From assembly GCA_031431035.1 (NCBI GenBank), contig JANPCR010000182.1:10052-74051 (forward strand): DNA of 64,000 nucleotides. The letters are read 5' to 3'. Below the pieces are notes generated by a model. It saw only the letters and a program-made list of their open reading frames with translations, was not told where the DNA came from and did not search any database. This DNA is from JANYCG01 sp031431035 (GTDB taxonomy: Bacteria; Pseudomonadota; Gammaproteobacteria; Burkholderiales; Burkholderiaceae_C). Position numbers and translations under genes: made by a program. Shown in pieces: positions 43,789-53,894 of this stretch (positions within the stretch are counted from its first letter, which is position 1; each line of letters opens with the position of its first letter).

Positions 43789-43902
43789 TTTGCTATTATT
43801 AGCATAGCAAACTATTGATATAATTCGAGAGCTAGAGGCACTTTTTATTCATATTTTGGGTTTTTGGAGCGATTTTTAGAAAAAAAGAACCTGCAGGTTC
43901 AT
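43789..43902 (-). repeat. Modular palindrome repeat, copy 5 (type P1)
   Basis: On the minus strand: P1 palindrome (43886-43901, last base changed), linker, core CTCTAGCTCTC (complement at 43827-43837), then inverted arms TTTGCTAT (43804-43811 complement) and ATAGCAAA (43789-43796 complement), both perfect. The palindrome starts 1 bp after the stop of the acyltransferase gene. The other end abuts the parvulin terminator. Confidence 0.9.
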
Positions 43903-44796
43903 TTATCTCGAAATCAGCCATCCCCAGGCCGAAAGCCCGCCAATCAGCACCGGCTGGTGCACCATGTAATACGGCAGGCTCCAGCGGCCCAAGCGGGTGG
44001 TCATTTGAACGGGCCAGGGCGTAGCAGGGTTGGAAGGGGTTAGCAGCAAGGCTTTGAGACGCGGCTGCGGCGCAGATGGCGATGTGAGATCGGGCTTGGA
44101 GTTTGAGTGGGAGTTGGAGTTGGAGTTAGGTCGCCCTGCCCCACCCGCCCGACGTTCCCCTGCCAACGCCCAGGCACCCGCTGCCGCGCCCAGCCACATC
44201 ACGCCCAGCCAGGGAATCAGCGGCACGTAATCTTCGGTGTAAGGCTTGTGGGTCACCCAGCCGATCCAATTCAGGGCTTTTGAATTTAACAACTCAGCCG
44301 TAGGCCCAGGCAGTGGCACGCTGCCTGCCAGCCAGCCCAGCGCCAATGTGGCGCCACCCAAAAGCCATAGGGCAGCGGGCCAACGTCCAGCTAAGCCAGC
44401 GGTGAGCCGCACCACAATCAGCATCACCAGCATGCCGTGCAAAACCCCAAAGTAGATGAAGGTTTTGGGAAACATCAGGTAGGACCCGGCAGTAACCAGC
44501 GCAGCGCACACCGCAATTTGCGCCCAACGCCGCCAAAACCGGGGCCAGCTTTGGCCTTGGCTTACCGCCACGGCTTGGCTGAAACCGGCTGTGAATAAAA
44601 ACAGGCTCAATATGACGCCGCGCTGCCAGGTCCAGACCGGGTTGTTGTAAAAGTCCTGCTTGATGTGGCCAAAATTGTTCAAGTCGAAACAAAAGTGGAA
44701 CACGGTCATCCACAGCATCGCCACACCGCGCAGGGTGTCGATAGCGTCAAAACGCGGGGTGCTGGCGGCGGTTTTCAACGGGCTGGTAAGGGACAT
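43903..44796 (-). CDS. DUF1624 heparan-alpha-glucosaminide N-acetyltransferase-like membrane protein
   Basis: A 297-residue polytopic membrane protein of the DUF1624/acyltransferase-3-like group. It opens RFDAIDTLRGVAMLWMTVFH (residues about 15-34), typical of the family, with the conserved Asp and Arg. FCFDLNNFG and LFLFTAGFSQAVAVSQGQSW follow. About seven membrane helices. Between two helices lies NSNSNSHSNSK (residues about 224-234), encoded by a hexanucleotide repeat. A role in transferring acyl groups across or in the membrane is inferred from the family. The stop codon touches a dispersed repeat (copy 5), and the last residues may have been altered by it. Confidence 0.83.
   Translation of the reverse strand: MSLTSPLKTAASTPRFDAIDTLRGVAMLWMTVFHFCFDLNNFGHIKQDFYNNPVWTWQRGVILSLFLFTAGFSQAVAVSQGQSWPRFWRRWAQIAVCAALVTAGSYLMFPKTFIYFGVLHGMLVMLIVVRLTAGLAGRWPAALWLLGGATLALGWLAGSVPLPGPTAELLNSKALNWIGWVTHKPYTEDYVPLIPWLGVMWLGAAAGAWALAGERRAGGAGRPNSNSNSHSNSKPDLTSPSAPQPRLKALLLTPSNPATPWPVQMTTRLGRWSLPYYMVHQPVLIGGLSAWGWLISR
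44098..44127 (+). repeat. Hexanucleotide repeat inside the acyltransferase gene
   Basis: GGAGTT units with slight variation (GGAGTTTGAGTG then GGAGTT three times). On the coding strand these read AACTCC, giving alternating Asn and Ser. Unit length keeps the frame, so copy number can change without breaking the gene. Confidence 0.7.
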
Positions 44797-44823
44797 CAGC
44801 GGGGCAGGCGCTGATTCAGTGGC

Positions 44824-46320
44824 TTATTCAACCACTTTGACGGGTTGCCCTGGCTTGGGTTCGCCACCGCCGTAATAGCCGTTGATCAGCCGCAACTGGG
44901 CCTCGCCCCCGCTCAAGGGCGTGCTGCGGGCCAGTTCGGCAAAGCCCCCGCGCGGGTAAGCGACCGACCGCATGACCCAGGGTTTGGCGGCGATGCGATC
45001 CGCCGCGTTCAGGGCGCGAAACGAGCCCTGCGCCTCTACCATTTGGGCGCGGGCGCGTTGCAGGGCGGCAGCGTCTTTGGCGGCGTAATTCATCAAATAA
45101 TTGGCGTTGGACGGGCCGCTGACCACGGTAATTTCAACCGCCTGTGCTTTGCCCTGCGCATCCGACCTGGCACCTACAAAATGCGTGGCTTGCAAACCGT
45201 TGATCACCAGGCGGTCGGCGTTGCCCTGGGTGGGCTTGAGCACATTGCGAATCACTTCATCGTGCGTTTTGCCAGCCTGGGGCGGCACGCCTTTGAGCAC
45301 CAGGGCGGCGCTGCCTTCGGCGTTCACCAGGGCCAATTGCTCGGCACTGTTTTGAATTTTCCAGCCCACGGGCGCGGTGATGGCAAAGCCCAGCGCCTCA
45401 TGGTAAAAATTGCGCCCCCGGGTCAGGCCCTGGTCAGCGCTTTCGCCAAAAGCCATGCCTGCAATTGCATTTTGGTAGCGGGCGCGGCCATCGTCGGCAT
45501 AGTTGCCTTTGTACTGGGCGGCCAGTTGGGTGATGGTTTGCAGGCGCTGGTCGTTGCTGGGGTGCGAAGACAACCAACTGTTTTGCGCAGGCACGGCGCG
45601 GCCTTCTTTGGCGGCTTGGTCGGCGGCAAAGCGCTCCTGGTTTTTCAGCACATTGATCACGTTGATCATGTTTTTCGGGTCGTAATTGCTGCGTGCCAAG
45701 TACTCGGCGCCCAAGCCGTCGGCTTGCAGTTCTTGCTCGCGCCCGTAGGTAGCCACGTAGCCGGCGGCAGCGCTTTGCGACACTTGCGAGGCAATTTGCC
45801 CTGCCCCGGCGATGCCTTTGCTCTCCAGCACCGCACCCAAAACGGACGCTGCCAGCACGCCCAAGCCCGCATCTTGCTGGCGGGTGGCGCGCTGGGCACC
45901 GTGGCGTGCGGTAACGTGGCCAATCTCGTGGCCCATCACGCCTGCCAAATCGGCCTCGTCGTCCATGTACGCCATGATGCCGCGGGTCACGTACACATAA
46001 CCGCCGGGCAGCGCAAAGGCGTTGATCTCGGGGCTGTCCAGCACGGTGAAGGTCCATTTCAACTGGTTGCGGTGCGACAGCTTGGCAAGGCGCTGGCCCA
46101 GGTCATTCACGTAGGCTTGAAGTTTGGGGTTGTTGAGCACGCCGTACTCTTGCAGCACCTGGGCGTGGGCTTTTTGGCCTTCGGTCACTTCGTCGGCCTC
46201 GCTCATGACCGAGCGTTCGGCCTGCCCCGTGACGGGGTTGACCACGGCGCTGCCGCAAGCTGTCAGCAGGCCGGTGAGCAAAAGCGGGGTGAGCAGCAGG
46301 GGAAAAAGTTTGCGGTGCAT
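44824..46320 (-). CDS. M48 family metalloprotease, lipoprotein (BepA-like)
   Basis: A 498-residue zinc protease. Signal with lipobox LLTACGS (Cys at residue 22), so it is probably lipid-anchored on the periplasmic side. Catalytic motif MGHEIGHVTARHGAQ near residue 130-144, third ligand region ELQADGLGAEYLARSNYDP with Glu. A C-terminal domain (about 290-498) has GFAITAPVGWKIQNSAEQLA. It resembles BepA (YfgC), which controls outer-membrane protein assembly, but carries a different C-terminus in place of tetratricopeptides. ATG 46320 with GGAG upstream. Confidence 0.9.
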   Translation of the reverse strand: MHRKLFPLLLTPLLLTGLLTACGSAVVNPVTGQAERSVMSEADEVTEGQKAHAQVLQEYGVLNNPKLQAYVNDLGQRLAKLSHRNQLKWTFTVLDSPEINAFALPGGYVYVTRGIMAYMDDEADLAGVMGHEIGHVTARHGAQRATRQQDAGLGVLAASVLGAVLESKGIAGAGQIASQVSQSAAAGYVATYGREQELQADGLGAEYLARSNYDPKNMINVINVLKNQERFAADQAAKEGRAVPAQNSWLSSHPSNDQRLQTITQLAAQYKGNYADDGRARYQNAIAGMAFGESADQGLTRGRNFYHEALGFAITAPVGWKIQNSAEQLALVNAEGSAALVLKGVPPQAGKTHDEVIRNVLKPTQGNADRLVINGLQATHFVGARSDAQGKAQAVEITVVSGPSNANYLMNYAAKDAAALQRARAQMVEAQGSFRALNAADRIAAKPWVMRSVAYPRGGFAELARSTPLSGGEAQLRLINGYYGGGEPKPGQPVKVVE

Positions 46321-46446
46321 GGAATCTCCTCAAAAACTGGGGGCGTGGAATCGAAACCTGGGGGCGCTCGATACAAGGCTTGGGCCCTGATACAGCGGTG
46401 CAATGGCGTATTTTGCACAATCGCCGTGGCGCTTTGGCGGCAGGTG

Positions 46447-46695
46447 TCAAAAATGCGGCGGCAAGTCGTCTCGCAGGTTGCGCGGGGCGGCGTGGGCGTC
46501 TGCGGCCGCGTTGCTTTGCGCTGAATGGCGAATTTGGGCGATTTCGCGCATCAGCAGGTCGATCTGGTTTTGCTGGCGAATCACCACTGAGTCCAGCTTT
46601 TCAAGCAAATCTTCGGTGAAGCTCGCCTTGATTTCAAGCTCGGTCAGGCGCTGGTCGGTGTCGGTTGGGATGCTGGGGTGGATTAAATCGGGCAT
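46447..46695 (-). CDS. slyX: SlyX family protein
   Basis: An 82-residue cytoplasmic coiled-coil protein. LTELEIKASFTEDLLEKLDS and VVIRQQNQIDLLMREIAQI (residues about 18-57) match SlyX well, and the end APRNLRDDLPPHF holds the family PPHF/PPHY motif. Function unknown in all species. The ATG is at 46695; dbpA diverges from it 137 bp away. Confidence 0.9.
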   Translation of the reverse strand: MPDLIHPSIPTDTDQRLTELEIKASFTEDLLEKLDSVVIRQQNQIDLLMREIAQIRHSAQSNAAADAHAAPRNLRDDLPPHF

Positions 46696-46832
46696 GGCAT
46701 TTTAAATTGGGGCGCACGGTAGGGGCGCGCAATGGGCACGGGATCGCAATATGCAATTGTGTGCGGGTGGGTGATGGTGAGCGACTCGGTCAACACGGTC
46801 GACGAGCAAGCCACGCCCTCGATAATACGGGC

Positions 46833-48230
<1,398 letters not shown>

Positions 48231-48245
48231 TCCCTCAAAATTCCA

Positions 48246-48364
48246 AAGTCATATCACCGGTGATATGACTTTTCCCGAAAAACCGCCAAAACGCGATTTT
48301 ATGAACAAAATAGGCCTCTAGCTCTCGAGATATATCAATAGTTTGCTATATATAATATAGCAAT
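48246..48364 (+). repeat. Modular palindrome repeat, copy 6 (type P2)
   Basis: A perfect 26-bp palindrome, half-site AAGTCATATCACC, at 48246-48271 followed by TT; then linker, core CTCTAGCTCTC (48316-48326), TTTGCTAT (48342-48349) and ATAGCAAT (48357-48364). It begins 15 bp after the dbpA stop, palindrome end first, and fills the convergent gap before the WS/DGAT gene. Confidence 0.92.
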
Positions 48365-48398
48365 TCAAATTCTAAGCTGAGAACCAAAATCCTCGCTC

Positions 48399-50030
48399 TT
48401 AACCAGCTCGCTTGACCCGTTTGGCAGGACTGGCCACAACGGCTTTGCGAGGCGCCGTCTTGGTCGGTTTTGACGTTTTGGCTTTGGTCTTCACCAAGCT
48501 CAAAGGCGGCGCTGCCACTGGTTTTTCAGGCAATTTGGCTACGGGCGCTGCGGTGCTGGCAAGGACAGCAACGGGGGCTGCAACCGGGGTCAGTTTCAAC
48601 AACTCGGCATGGGCCGCCATCATGTACTTGGCAAGCTCGGGCAGGTCCGGCATGGCCTTGCGGCAGGCGATCAGGCCAAAATCCAGGTTGCCGTTGTAGC
48701 TTTGCACGGTCACGTTCAGGCCCAAACTGTGGGCAACGATGCTGACCGGGTAGTAGGTGAGCATTTTCGCTCCCGCCATGTACAGCGCTTGGCGCGGACC
48801 GGGCACGTTGGAAATGGCGACATTGGCAATGGGCGGCATGCTGTTGGCCAGGCGCGACCGCCCGAGCAGCGACGCCAAGCCGCTCAAAAGCCAGGGTGCG
48901 CCGAGCGACGGAAAGTCCATCGGCATGACCGATTTCATGCTGGCCGTGGTGGCCTTGGCCGATGCACTGGCTTTGCGAATGGCCTGCAAGCGCTCTAATG
49001 GGTCCTTGATGTGGCTGGCCAGGCTGATGCGCATCATCGAGGCCTGGGTGTTCATGTCGGTGTTGCCTTCTTCGCGCAGGCTCACGGGCACACCGGCCAG
49101 CAGCGGCATTTCGGGGCGGCAATTAAGGTCTGCCAAGTAATGGCGCAAGGCACCTGAGCAAATGCCCATCACCACGTCATTCAGAGTAACGCCGTTGCCT
49201 TTGGCAATGTGCTTCAGCTCAGCCATGGGCACTGAAAAGCTGGAGAAACTGCGCTGGTTGGTGATGCTGACATTGATCGGTGTTTTGGGCGCAAACCAGC
49301 TGGTTTTTTCGGCTTCTACCACCGTGGCTTCGCTGAAGTCTGCAGATTTGGAGGCAGATGTTGGGCGCAGCATGCGAAACCCCGTGCGCAACAGCGTAGG
49401 CAAGGTTTTGGCCATTTTGAAGGCCTGAATTGCCGAATTTTTGACACCAGCCGCCGCCAGCTCGGCAATGCCAAAGTTGTCGGTGCTCATGGACGGGCGG
49501 CGTGGCGCGGGGCGCACATGCCGTGGAATGGCCGTGACGTCCATGATGGCGGTGGCCAGTGCGACACCCGCAGCACCATCCAGCGCGGCATGGTGAACTT
49601 TGCTGTAAAACGCCACCAGCTTGGTGCCGGGCGGTGCGTTAGCGGGTGTTTCTAAACCTTCAATGACAAAAAATTCCCACAGCGGGCGGCTACGGTCCAG
49701 CAGGCTTGAATGCAAGCGGCCGACCAATTTGTCTAGCTGCGCCCGCGTGCCGGGCTTGGGCAACACGGTGCTGCGAATGTGGTATTCCATGTCCAGGTCT
49801 TCGTCCAGAACCCAGATCGGGTTGGCCAGCTCAAACGGCATGTTGACCAGTTTGCGCCTGAAAACCGGGGCCAGGTGCATTCGCTGGGCAATGTGCTCCC
49901 GCAGGTTGTCCAAAAAATCGCCTTCGTAACCGGCGGGTAGCTCGTAAATGTTCAAACCGCCCACGTGCATGGGCGTCTCGGGCGTTTCCAAGTACAAAAA
50001 TGTGGCGTCAAGGCCGCTAAGGTGGTCCAT
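48399..50030 (-). CDS. Wax ester synthase/diacylglycerol acyltransferase (WS/DGAT)
   Basis: A 543-residue acyl-CoA-dependent acyltransferase that makes wax esters and/or triacylglycerol. Catalytic motif HHAALDGAAG (HHxxxDG) near residue 140; PLWEFFVIEG (PLW motif) near 113; NGVTLNDVVMGICSGALRHY (ND motif) near 292. The C-terminal DUF1298 part ends about residue 470. After it comes a tail of about 70 residues rich in Ala, Pro and Lys (KTKAKTSKPTKTAPRKA) not usual for the family; similar tails occur in phasins. ATG 50030. The downstream end faces dbpA across a dispersed repeat. Confidence 0.92.
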   Translation of the reverse strand: MDHLSGLDATFLYLETPETPMHVGGLNIYELPAGYEGDFLDNLREHIAQRMHLAPVFRRKLVNMPFELANPIWVLDEDLDMEYHIRSTVLPKPGTRAQLDKLVGRLHSSLLDRSRPLWEFFVIEGLETPANAPPGTKLVAFYSKVHHAALDGAAGVALATAIMDVTAIPRHVRPAPRRPSMSTDNFGIAELAAAGVKNSAIQAFKMAKTLPTLLRTGFRMLRPTSASKSADFSEATVVEAEKTSWFAPKTPINVSITNQRSFSSFSVPMAELKHIAKGNGVTLNDVVMGICSGALRHYLADLNCRPEMPLLAGVPVSLREEGNTDMNTQASMMRISLASHIKDPLERLQAIRKASASAKATTASMKSVMPMDFPSLGAPWLLSGLASLLGRSRLANSMPPIANVAISNVPGPRQALYMAGAKMLTYYPVSIVAHSLGLNVTVQSYNGNLDFGLIACRKAMPDLPELAKYMMAAHAELLKLTPVAAPVAVLASTAAPVAKLPEKPVAAPPLSLVKTKAKTSKPTKTAPRKAVVASPAKRVKRAG

Positions 50031-50060
50031 TTGCTTCTCCTAATCGTGATGCGAGTTGCA

Positions 50061-50825
50061 TTATCTGGCGTGAGTCACGCCGCCGTCCACCACCAAAGTG
50101 GAGCCGACCACGTAGTCCCCTGCCCGGCTAGCCAGGTAAATGGCGGCACCGGCCATGTCTTCATCGGTGCCTATGCGTCCCGCAGGAATGCGGGCTGACA
50201 CCTCAGGGCCATGGTCGCGGGCGTCTTTGTTCATGTCTGATGCAAACGCACCCGGCGCAATGCCGCTGACCACGATGTTGTCTTTGACCAGGCGCAGCGC
50301 CATGCGACGGGTCAATTGAATCAAACCGGCCTTGCTGGCCGCATAAGAATAGGTTTCTTGCGGGTTGACTGAAATGCCGTCAATCGAGGCAATGTTGATG
50401 ACCTTGGCACAACGCGACTCGCCGGCTTTGCGCAATTGCGGCATGAGCGCTTGGGTTAAAAAGAACGGAGCCTTCAGGTTGGTATCGACCACTTTATCCC
50501 AGCCGCTTTCAGGAAAGGCGTCAAATTCAGCACCCCAAGCGGCTCCCGCGTTGTTCACCAAAATGTCGAGTTTGCCTTCGCGCGCAGCAAAGGCGGTGGC
50601 CAAGGCTCTGGCCCCTTCCACCGTGGATACATCGCCCGGCAGCGACTGGCAAAACCCGTGGGCCGACAGCTCTTTGGCGGTTTGGTCGCAGGCCGCCGCT
50701 TTGCGGGCAGAAATGTAAACCCGCGCACCCTGAGCCAAAAAGCCAGCGGCAATCATGCGGCCAATGCCCCGAGAGCCGCCAGTAATGAGGGCGGTGCGAC
50801 CCTGGAGAGAGAAAAGTTCGTTCAT
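50061..50825 (-). CDS. SDR family oxidoreductase
   Basis: A 254-residue classical SDR, close in style to the one at 22.9 kb. Cofactor loop TGGSRGIGRMIAAGFLAQGA (residues about 15-34), Arg in ISARKAAA favouring NADP(H), NNAGAAWGAEFD, Ser in KVINIASIDGISVN and YAASKAGLIQLTRR. The C-terminus LVVDGGVTHAR is typical. ATG 50825. It lies 30 bp upstream of the WS/DGAT gene on the same strand, so it is probably co-transcribed and may serve lipid metabolism; substrate unknown. Confidence 0.88.
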   Translation of the reverse strand: MNELFSLQGRTALITGGSRGIGRMIAAGFLAQGARVYISARKAAACDQTAKELSAHGFCQSLPGDVSTVEGARALATAFAAREGKLDILVNNAGAAWGAEFDAFPESGWDKVVDTNLKAPFFLTQALMPQLRKAGESRCAKVINIASIDGISVNPQETYSYAASKAGLIQLTRRMALRLVKDNIVVSGIAPGAFASDMNKDARDHGPEVSARIPAGRIGTDEDMAGAAIYLASRAGDYVVGSTLVVDGGVTHAR

Positions 50826-50972
50826 GGAAAGTCCTTGTGTATTGCTGCGGTGGTGATTAGGGAAAAACCAGGGTTAAAACTGAAATTTATCGGAAACTTT
50901 AGTCTTAAAGATTGTTCACATGGAAGCTTACGTCGAATAAACAAATCCACCTACCACCAAGGAGACATCCTG

Positions 50973-52496
50973 ATGCCGCTTACCCCCCAAAACTTAGCCC
51001 AGACCCAACCCTCTCGATCGTTGGCCCGCACTGCCCACGGCTCGATTCGCCCAGCCGCCCTGGTGGCGCTTGCCAGCGCATTGGCCGGTTGCGCCTCGAT
51101 TTCTTCGGTTGACGCGCCCACTGCGCTGAACCAGGCCAACGCTGCCATGGGCGGCACCACGCTCAAATCCATTCAGTTTGATGCCAGTGGCACAGGCGGA
51201 ATTTTTGGCCAAGCCTACCAACCGGGCATGGCCTGGCCGCAAACCAAGGTATCTAACCTCACCCGAGTGATGGACTTCGAGACGGGCTCGCTGCGCCAGG
51301 ACATCGCCCAAAGCCGGGCCGAACCCAACGGTGGCGGGGCCTTGCCGCTCTTGGGTACGGGCGAGCAACGCGCCACCGGCATGCTGCGGGGAACCAGCGC
51401 CTGGAACATGGCGGGGCCAGCGCCAACAGCATCACCGTTGGCGGTAAGCGGCCGAATTCATGACCTGTGGACGTCGCCGCACGGCGTCATCAAAGCGGCC
51501 CTGCAAAACAATGCCAGCGCCAAGACAGTCACCGAAGACGGCAGAAAGTTGACCGCCGTTTCCTTCGCACGCGCGGGGCACTTCACCGCCACGGCGTTCA
51601 TCAACGCTGACAACCTGGTCGAACGGGTCGAGTCCGTGCAGCCGCACCCCGTGGCGGGCGATACGGCAGCCACCACCTGGTATTCAGATTACAAAACGGT
51701 CGATGGCGTGAAGTTTCCAATGCGAATTCGCCAAAACATGGGCGGATTCGAGGTGCTGAACGTTGCGGTCAGCGAAGTCAAACCCAATGTGGCCTTCAAT
51801 TCCGAAGTGCCAGCACTGGTCACTGCATTTGCCGAACGGGTTGTGCCTGAAAAAGTGGCCGATGGCGTCTGGTACCTGGCAGGCGGGTCGCACCACAGCG
51901 TGGCTATCGAGATGCGCGACCACATGATGGTGGTGGAAAGCCCACTGTACGACGGGCGCGCCGCCGCGATGCTGGCTGAGGTCAAAAAGCTCTCTCCCAA
52001 ACCGATTCGCTACGTCATCAATTCACACCATCACTTTGACCACGCAGGCGGCCTGCGAACGGCTGCCGCAGAGGGTGCCGAATTGGTGACCAGCGCCATG
52101 GCTAAACCGTATTTCGACCGAACCTTCGCCAACCCCAACACGGTGGCCCCCGACGCCTTGCAAAAGTCGGGCAAACAAGCCCGCGTGTCGGGTGTTGACG
52201 GAAAACGGGTGTTTAGCGATGGCACACGCAATGTCGAGGTGCATTTCATCCAAGGCAGCGTGCATGCCTCAGGCTTCAACATGGTTTACTTGCCGCAGGA
52301 GAAGTTGCTGATTGAAGCCGATGCCTTCACACCAGGCGCACCCAACTCGCCCCCGCCTGCCCGCGTCAACGACAATCACCTGAACCTGGTTCAAAACATG
52401 GAGCGGCTCAAGCTGGATGTCACCCGCATTCTGCCTTTGCATGGTCGCATCGTGCCAGTCGCCGAGCTTTACACCGCCATTGGGCGAAAACCCTGA
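50973..52496 (+). CDS. MBL-fold metallohydrolase, probable lipoprotein
   Basis: A 507-residue protein. The N-terminus has a hydrophobic segment and lipobox-like ALAGCAS (Cys near residue 38), so export and lipid anchoring are likely. The C-terminal half (about 300-500) is a metallo-beta-lactamase fold: YVINSHHHFDHAGGL holds the HxHxDH-type zinc ligands (here HHHFDH). Later ligands are in EVHFIQGSVHASG and ILPLHGRIVP. The middle region (about 60-290) resembles outer-membrane lipoprotein-sorting domains and has no known motif. The start ATG 50973 is set by AAGGAGACATCCTG just upstream. Substrate unknown; I see no basis to call it a lactamase. Confidence 0.85.
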   Translation: MPLTPQNLAQTQPSRSLARTAHGSIRPAALVALASALAGCASISSVDAPTALNQANAAMGGTTLKSIQFDASGTGGIFGQAYQPGMAWPQTKVSNLTRVMDFETGSLRQDIAQSRAEPNGGGALPLLGTGEQRATGMLRGTSAWNMAGPAPTASPLAVSGRIHDLWTSPHGVIKAALQNNASAKTVTEDGRKLTAVSFARAGHFTATAFINADNLVERVESVQPHPVAGDTAATTWYSDYKTVDGVKFPMRIRQNMGGFEVLNVAVSEVKPNVAFNSEVPALVTAFAERVVPEKVADGVWYLAGGSHHSVAIEMRDHMMVVESPLYDGRAAAMLAEVKKLSPKPIRYVINSHHHFDHAGGLRTAAAEGAELVTSAMAKPYFDRTFANPNTVAPDALQKSGKQARVSGVDGKRVFSDGTRNVEVHFIQGSVHASGFNMVYLPQEKLLIEADAFTPGAPNSPPPARVNDNHLNLVQNMERLKLDVTRILPLHGRIVPVAELYTAIGRKP

Positions 52497-52520
52497 TTTT
52501 CAATTGAGAGAGAGCGTTCT

Positions 52521-53597
52521 TTGAGTTCGAATAACCCTGACAACTTTTGGCCCACCAGTGGTTATTCGACCTTAGAACGCAACAGCCGTGGCTGGCTGGT
52601 GCCCACTGACGACTACTTTCGGCTTTTTTTGGCACGACCCGAGTTGGCCTTGGTTGAAGAGTCTTGCCCTGCAGAAATCAGCCTGCATCAGTCTTTGTTG
52701 GCGCAACCCAGCCGACTTGTACAAGGTACTGAAATTGCCGCATTGGCAGATGCAGATGTACAGGCGAATTTTGGTCATTTTTTGCAATTCAGAGACGGCT
52801 TGATGGCCGCAGGCACGTTGGAAGCCTATTACCTGATCTTGATGCGCAGTGGCCAAGTCAAGGTGCCGCCTTTGTTTGTCGATTTGCTGGTGCAAGCTTG
52901 CCTGCGCAACGTGCTGAACGCCACCACCGACGCGGTGCAGGCTCGCGCAGGCGAAATGCTGTTTCGGCCCCAGCGCATTCATTCGCAAGACGGGCAAATC
53001 CTGAGCGGCGACCAGACCGTGCTGGATTTGCTGAATGAAACTGGCGGCTTGGGCGACATTGGCCGCTTGCTGGTGGAAAGCAATGCGCCCTTGCGTGACG
53101 TGAACCTTGAGGTACTGAACGATGGCAACGCTCAGCGTTATTGGCAAAGTGCGGATCGACACAACTATTTGTTGGACTTGACCCACGAGGTCAATAACGA
53201 CTTGAGCCATGGCTTGGTGTTGACCATGACCCGGGCGCGGTCTGGGCTGACGGCTCTGTCCAGGGTTTTGGAGCAGTGGGTTCAGCACTTTTTGGGCGTT
53301 TCGGTCACGATCAAGCCAGAAGCCAAAATTGAGGACGCGAATTGGCGCTGGCATGTTGGGCTTGATGTTGAATCAAGCGCTTTGCTGAACGACCTGTACG
53401 AAGATCGCCCCGTCGAAACAGTGCGTATGCAGCGGCTTTTGAGCCTGTTTCGCCTGACTTTCAACGACCCCGGTGAAATGCGCGCTGACGTTGCGGGCAA
53501 GCCGGTTTATCTGGCATTGGCCATGACCTCAGACAAATTGGTCAAACTGAAACCCCAAAACTTGCTGCTGAATTTGCCAATTCGGGCGCTGATGTGA
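52521..53597 (+). CDS. Conserved hypothetical protein (DUF6352-like)
   Basis: A 358-residue, mostly helical cytoplasmic protein with no signal or membrane helix. It begins FWPTSGYSTLERNSRGWLVP (residues 9-28), with PELALVEESCPAEISLHQSL next. I associate this pattern with a family of unknown function in Betaproteobacteria, DUF6352 from memory. Conserved-looking blocks: DNLEVLNDGNAQRYW-like NLEVLNDGNAQRYWQSADRH and MTRARSGLTALSRVLEQWV. The start is TTG at 52521, preceded by GAGAGAGAG. It follows the MBL gene by 24 bp, so they may be co-transcribed. Confidence 0.78.
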   Translation: MSSNNPDNFWPTSGYSTLERNSRGWLVPTDDYFRLFLARPELALVEESCPAEISLHQSLLAQPSRLVQGTEIAALADADVQANFGHFLQFRDGLMAAGTLEAYYLILMRSGQVKVPPLFVDLLVQACLRNVLNATTDAVQARAGEMLFRPQRIHSQDGQILSGDQTVLDLLNETGGLGDIGRLLVESNAPLRDVNLEVLNDGNAQRYWQSADRHNYLLDLTHEVNNDLSHGLVLTMTRARSGLTALSRVLEQWVQHFLGVSVTIKPEAKIEDANWRWHVGLDVESSALLNDLYEDRPVETVRMQRLLSLFRLTFNDPGEMRADVAGKPVYLALAMTSDKLVKLKPQNLLLNLPIRALM

Positions 53598-53632
53598 CGC
53601 AGCCTGACGATTGCCGCCAAATTTGAGTTCAG

Positions 53633-53662
53633 TTGCGGCGATAATCACGGGTTTCCTACAAT
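53633..53662 (+). promoter_or_regulatory. Candidate sigma-70 promoter for the 55-residue gene
   Basis: TTGCGG (53633-53638) and TACAAT (53657-53662) are separated by 18 bp, then 15 bp to the start codon region. A fair match to the -35 and -10 consensus; no experimental support. Confidence 0.4.
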
Positions 53663-53677
53663 TAATTGGAGTTCTCC

Positions 53678-53845
53678 ATGGCAAAAGCCCCCCGCACCGA
53701 AGCCGAACGCAAGGCCACCCCCCGTCCAGTCGCCCCTAAAGGCGTGACCTACACCGCACCCCGCGGTCAATTGCGCAGTCTTGAGCGCGGCACAGCGACC
53801 AACAGCAAGAAAAACCCAGGCAAGCGGCCTAAAAAAGGCGGTTGA
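53678..53845 (+). CDS. Small basic protein, 55 residues
   Basis: ATG at 53678 preceded by TTGGAG at a good distance, TGA at 53843-53845. The product starts MAKAPRTEAERKATPRPVAP and ends NSKKNPGKRPKKGG. It is rich in Lys, Arg, Pro and Ala with no hydrophobic segment, and probably disordered and nucleic-acid binding. Good start signals, a possible promoter and codon use like the neighbours support a real gene. I do not recognise a family. It converges on icmF, ending about 50 bp from the icmF stop. Confidence 0.68.
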   Translation: MAKAPRTEAERKATPRPVAPKGVTYTAPRGQLRSLERGTATNSKKNPGKRPKKGG

Positions 53846-53894
53846 ACTCGCGAACTTCGCTATCGGCCTGGGCACCAAGGAATGGCACAAGGAA

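Noticed and set aside
44845..46524. Long open frame (559 codons) on the plus strand
   Set aside because: Antisense to the well-supported M48 protease gene; no domain resemblance. High-GC DNA commonly gives such shadows.
50658..50972. Upstream extension of the MBL-fold gene
   Set aside because: Overlaps the divergent SDR; the ATG at 50973 has a strong ribosome binding site and starts the signal segment.
50973..52496. Beta-lactamase
   Set aside because: The MBL fold is shared by many hydrolases; length and N-terminal region do not match resistance enzymes.
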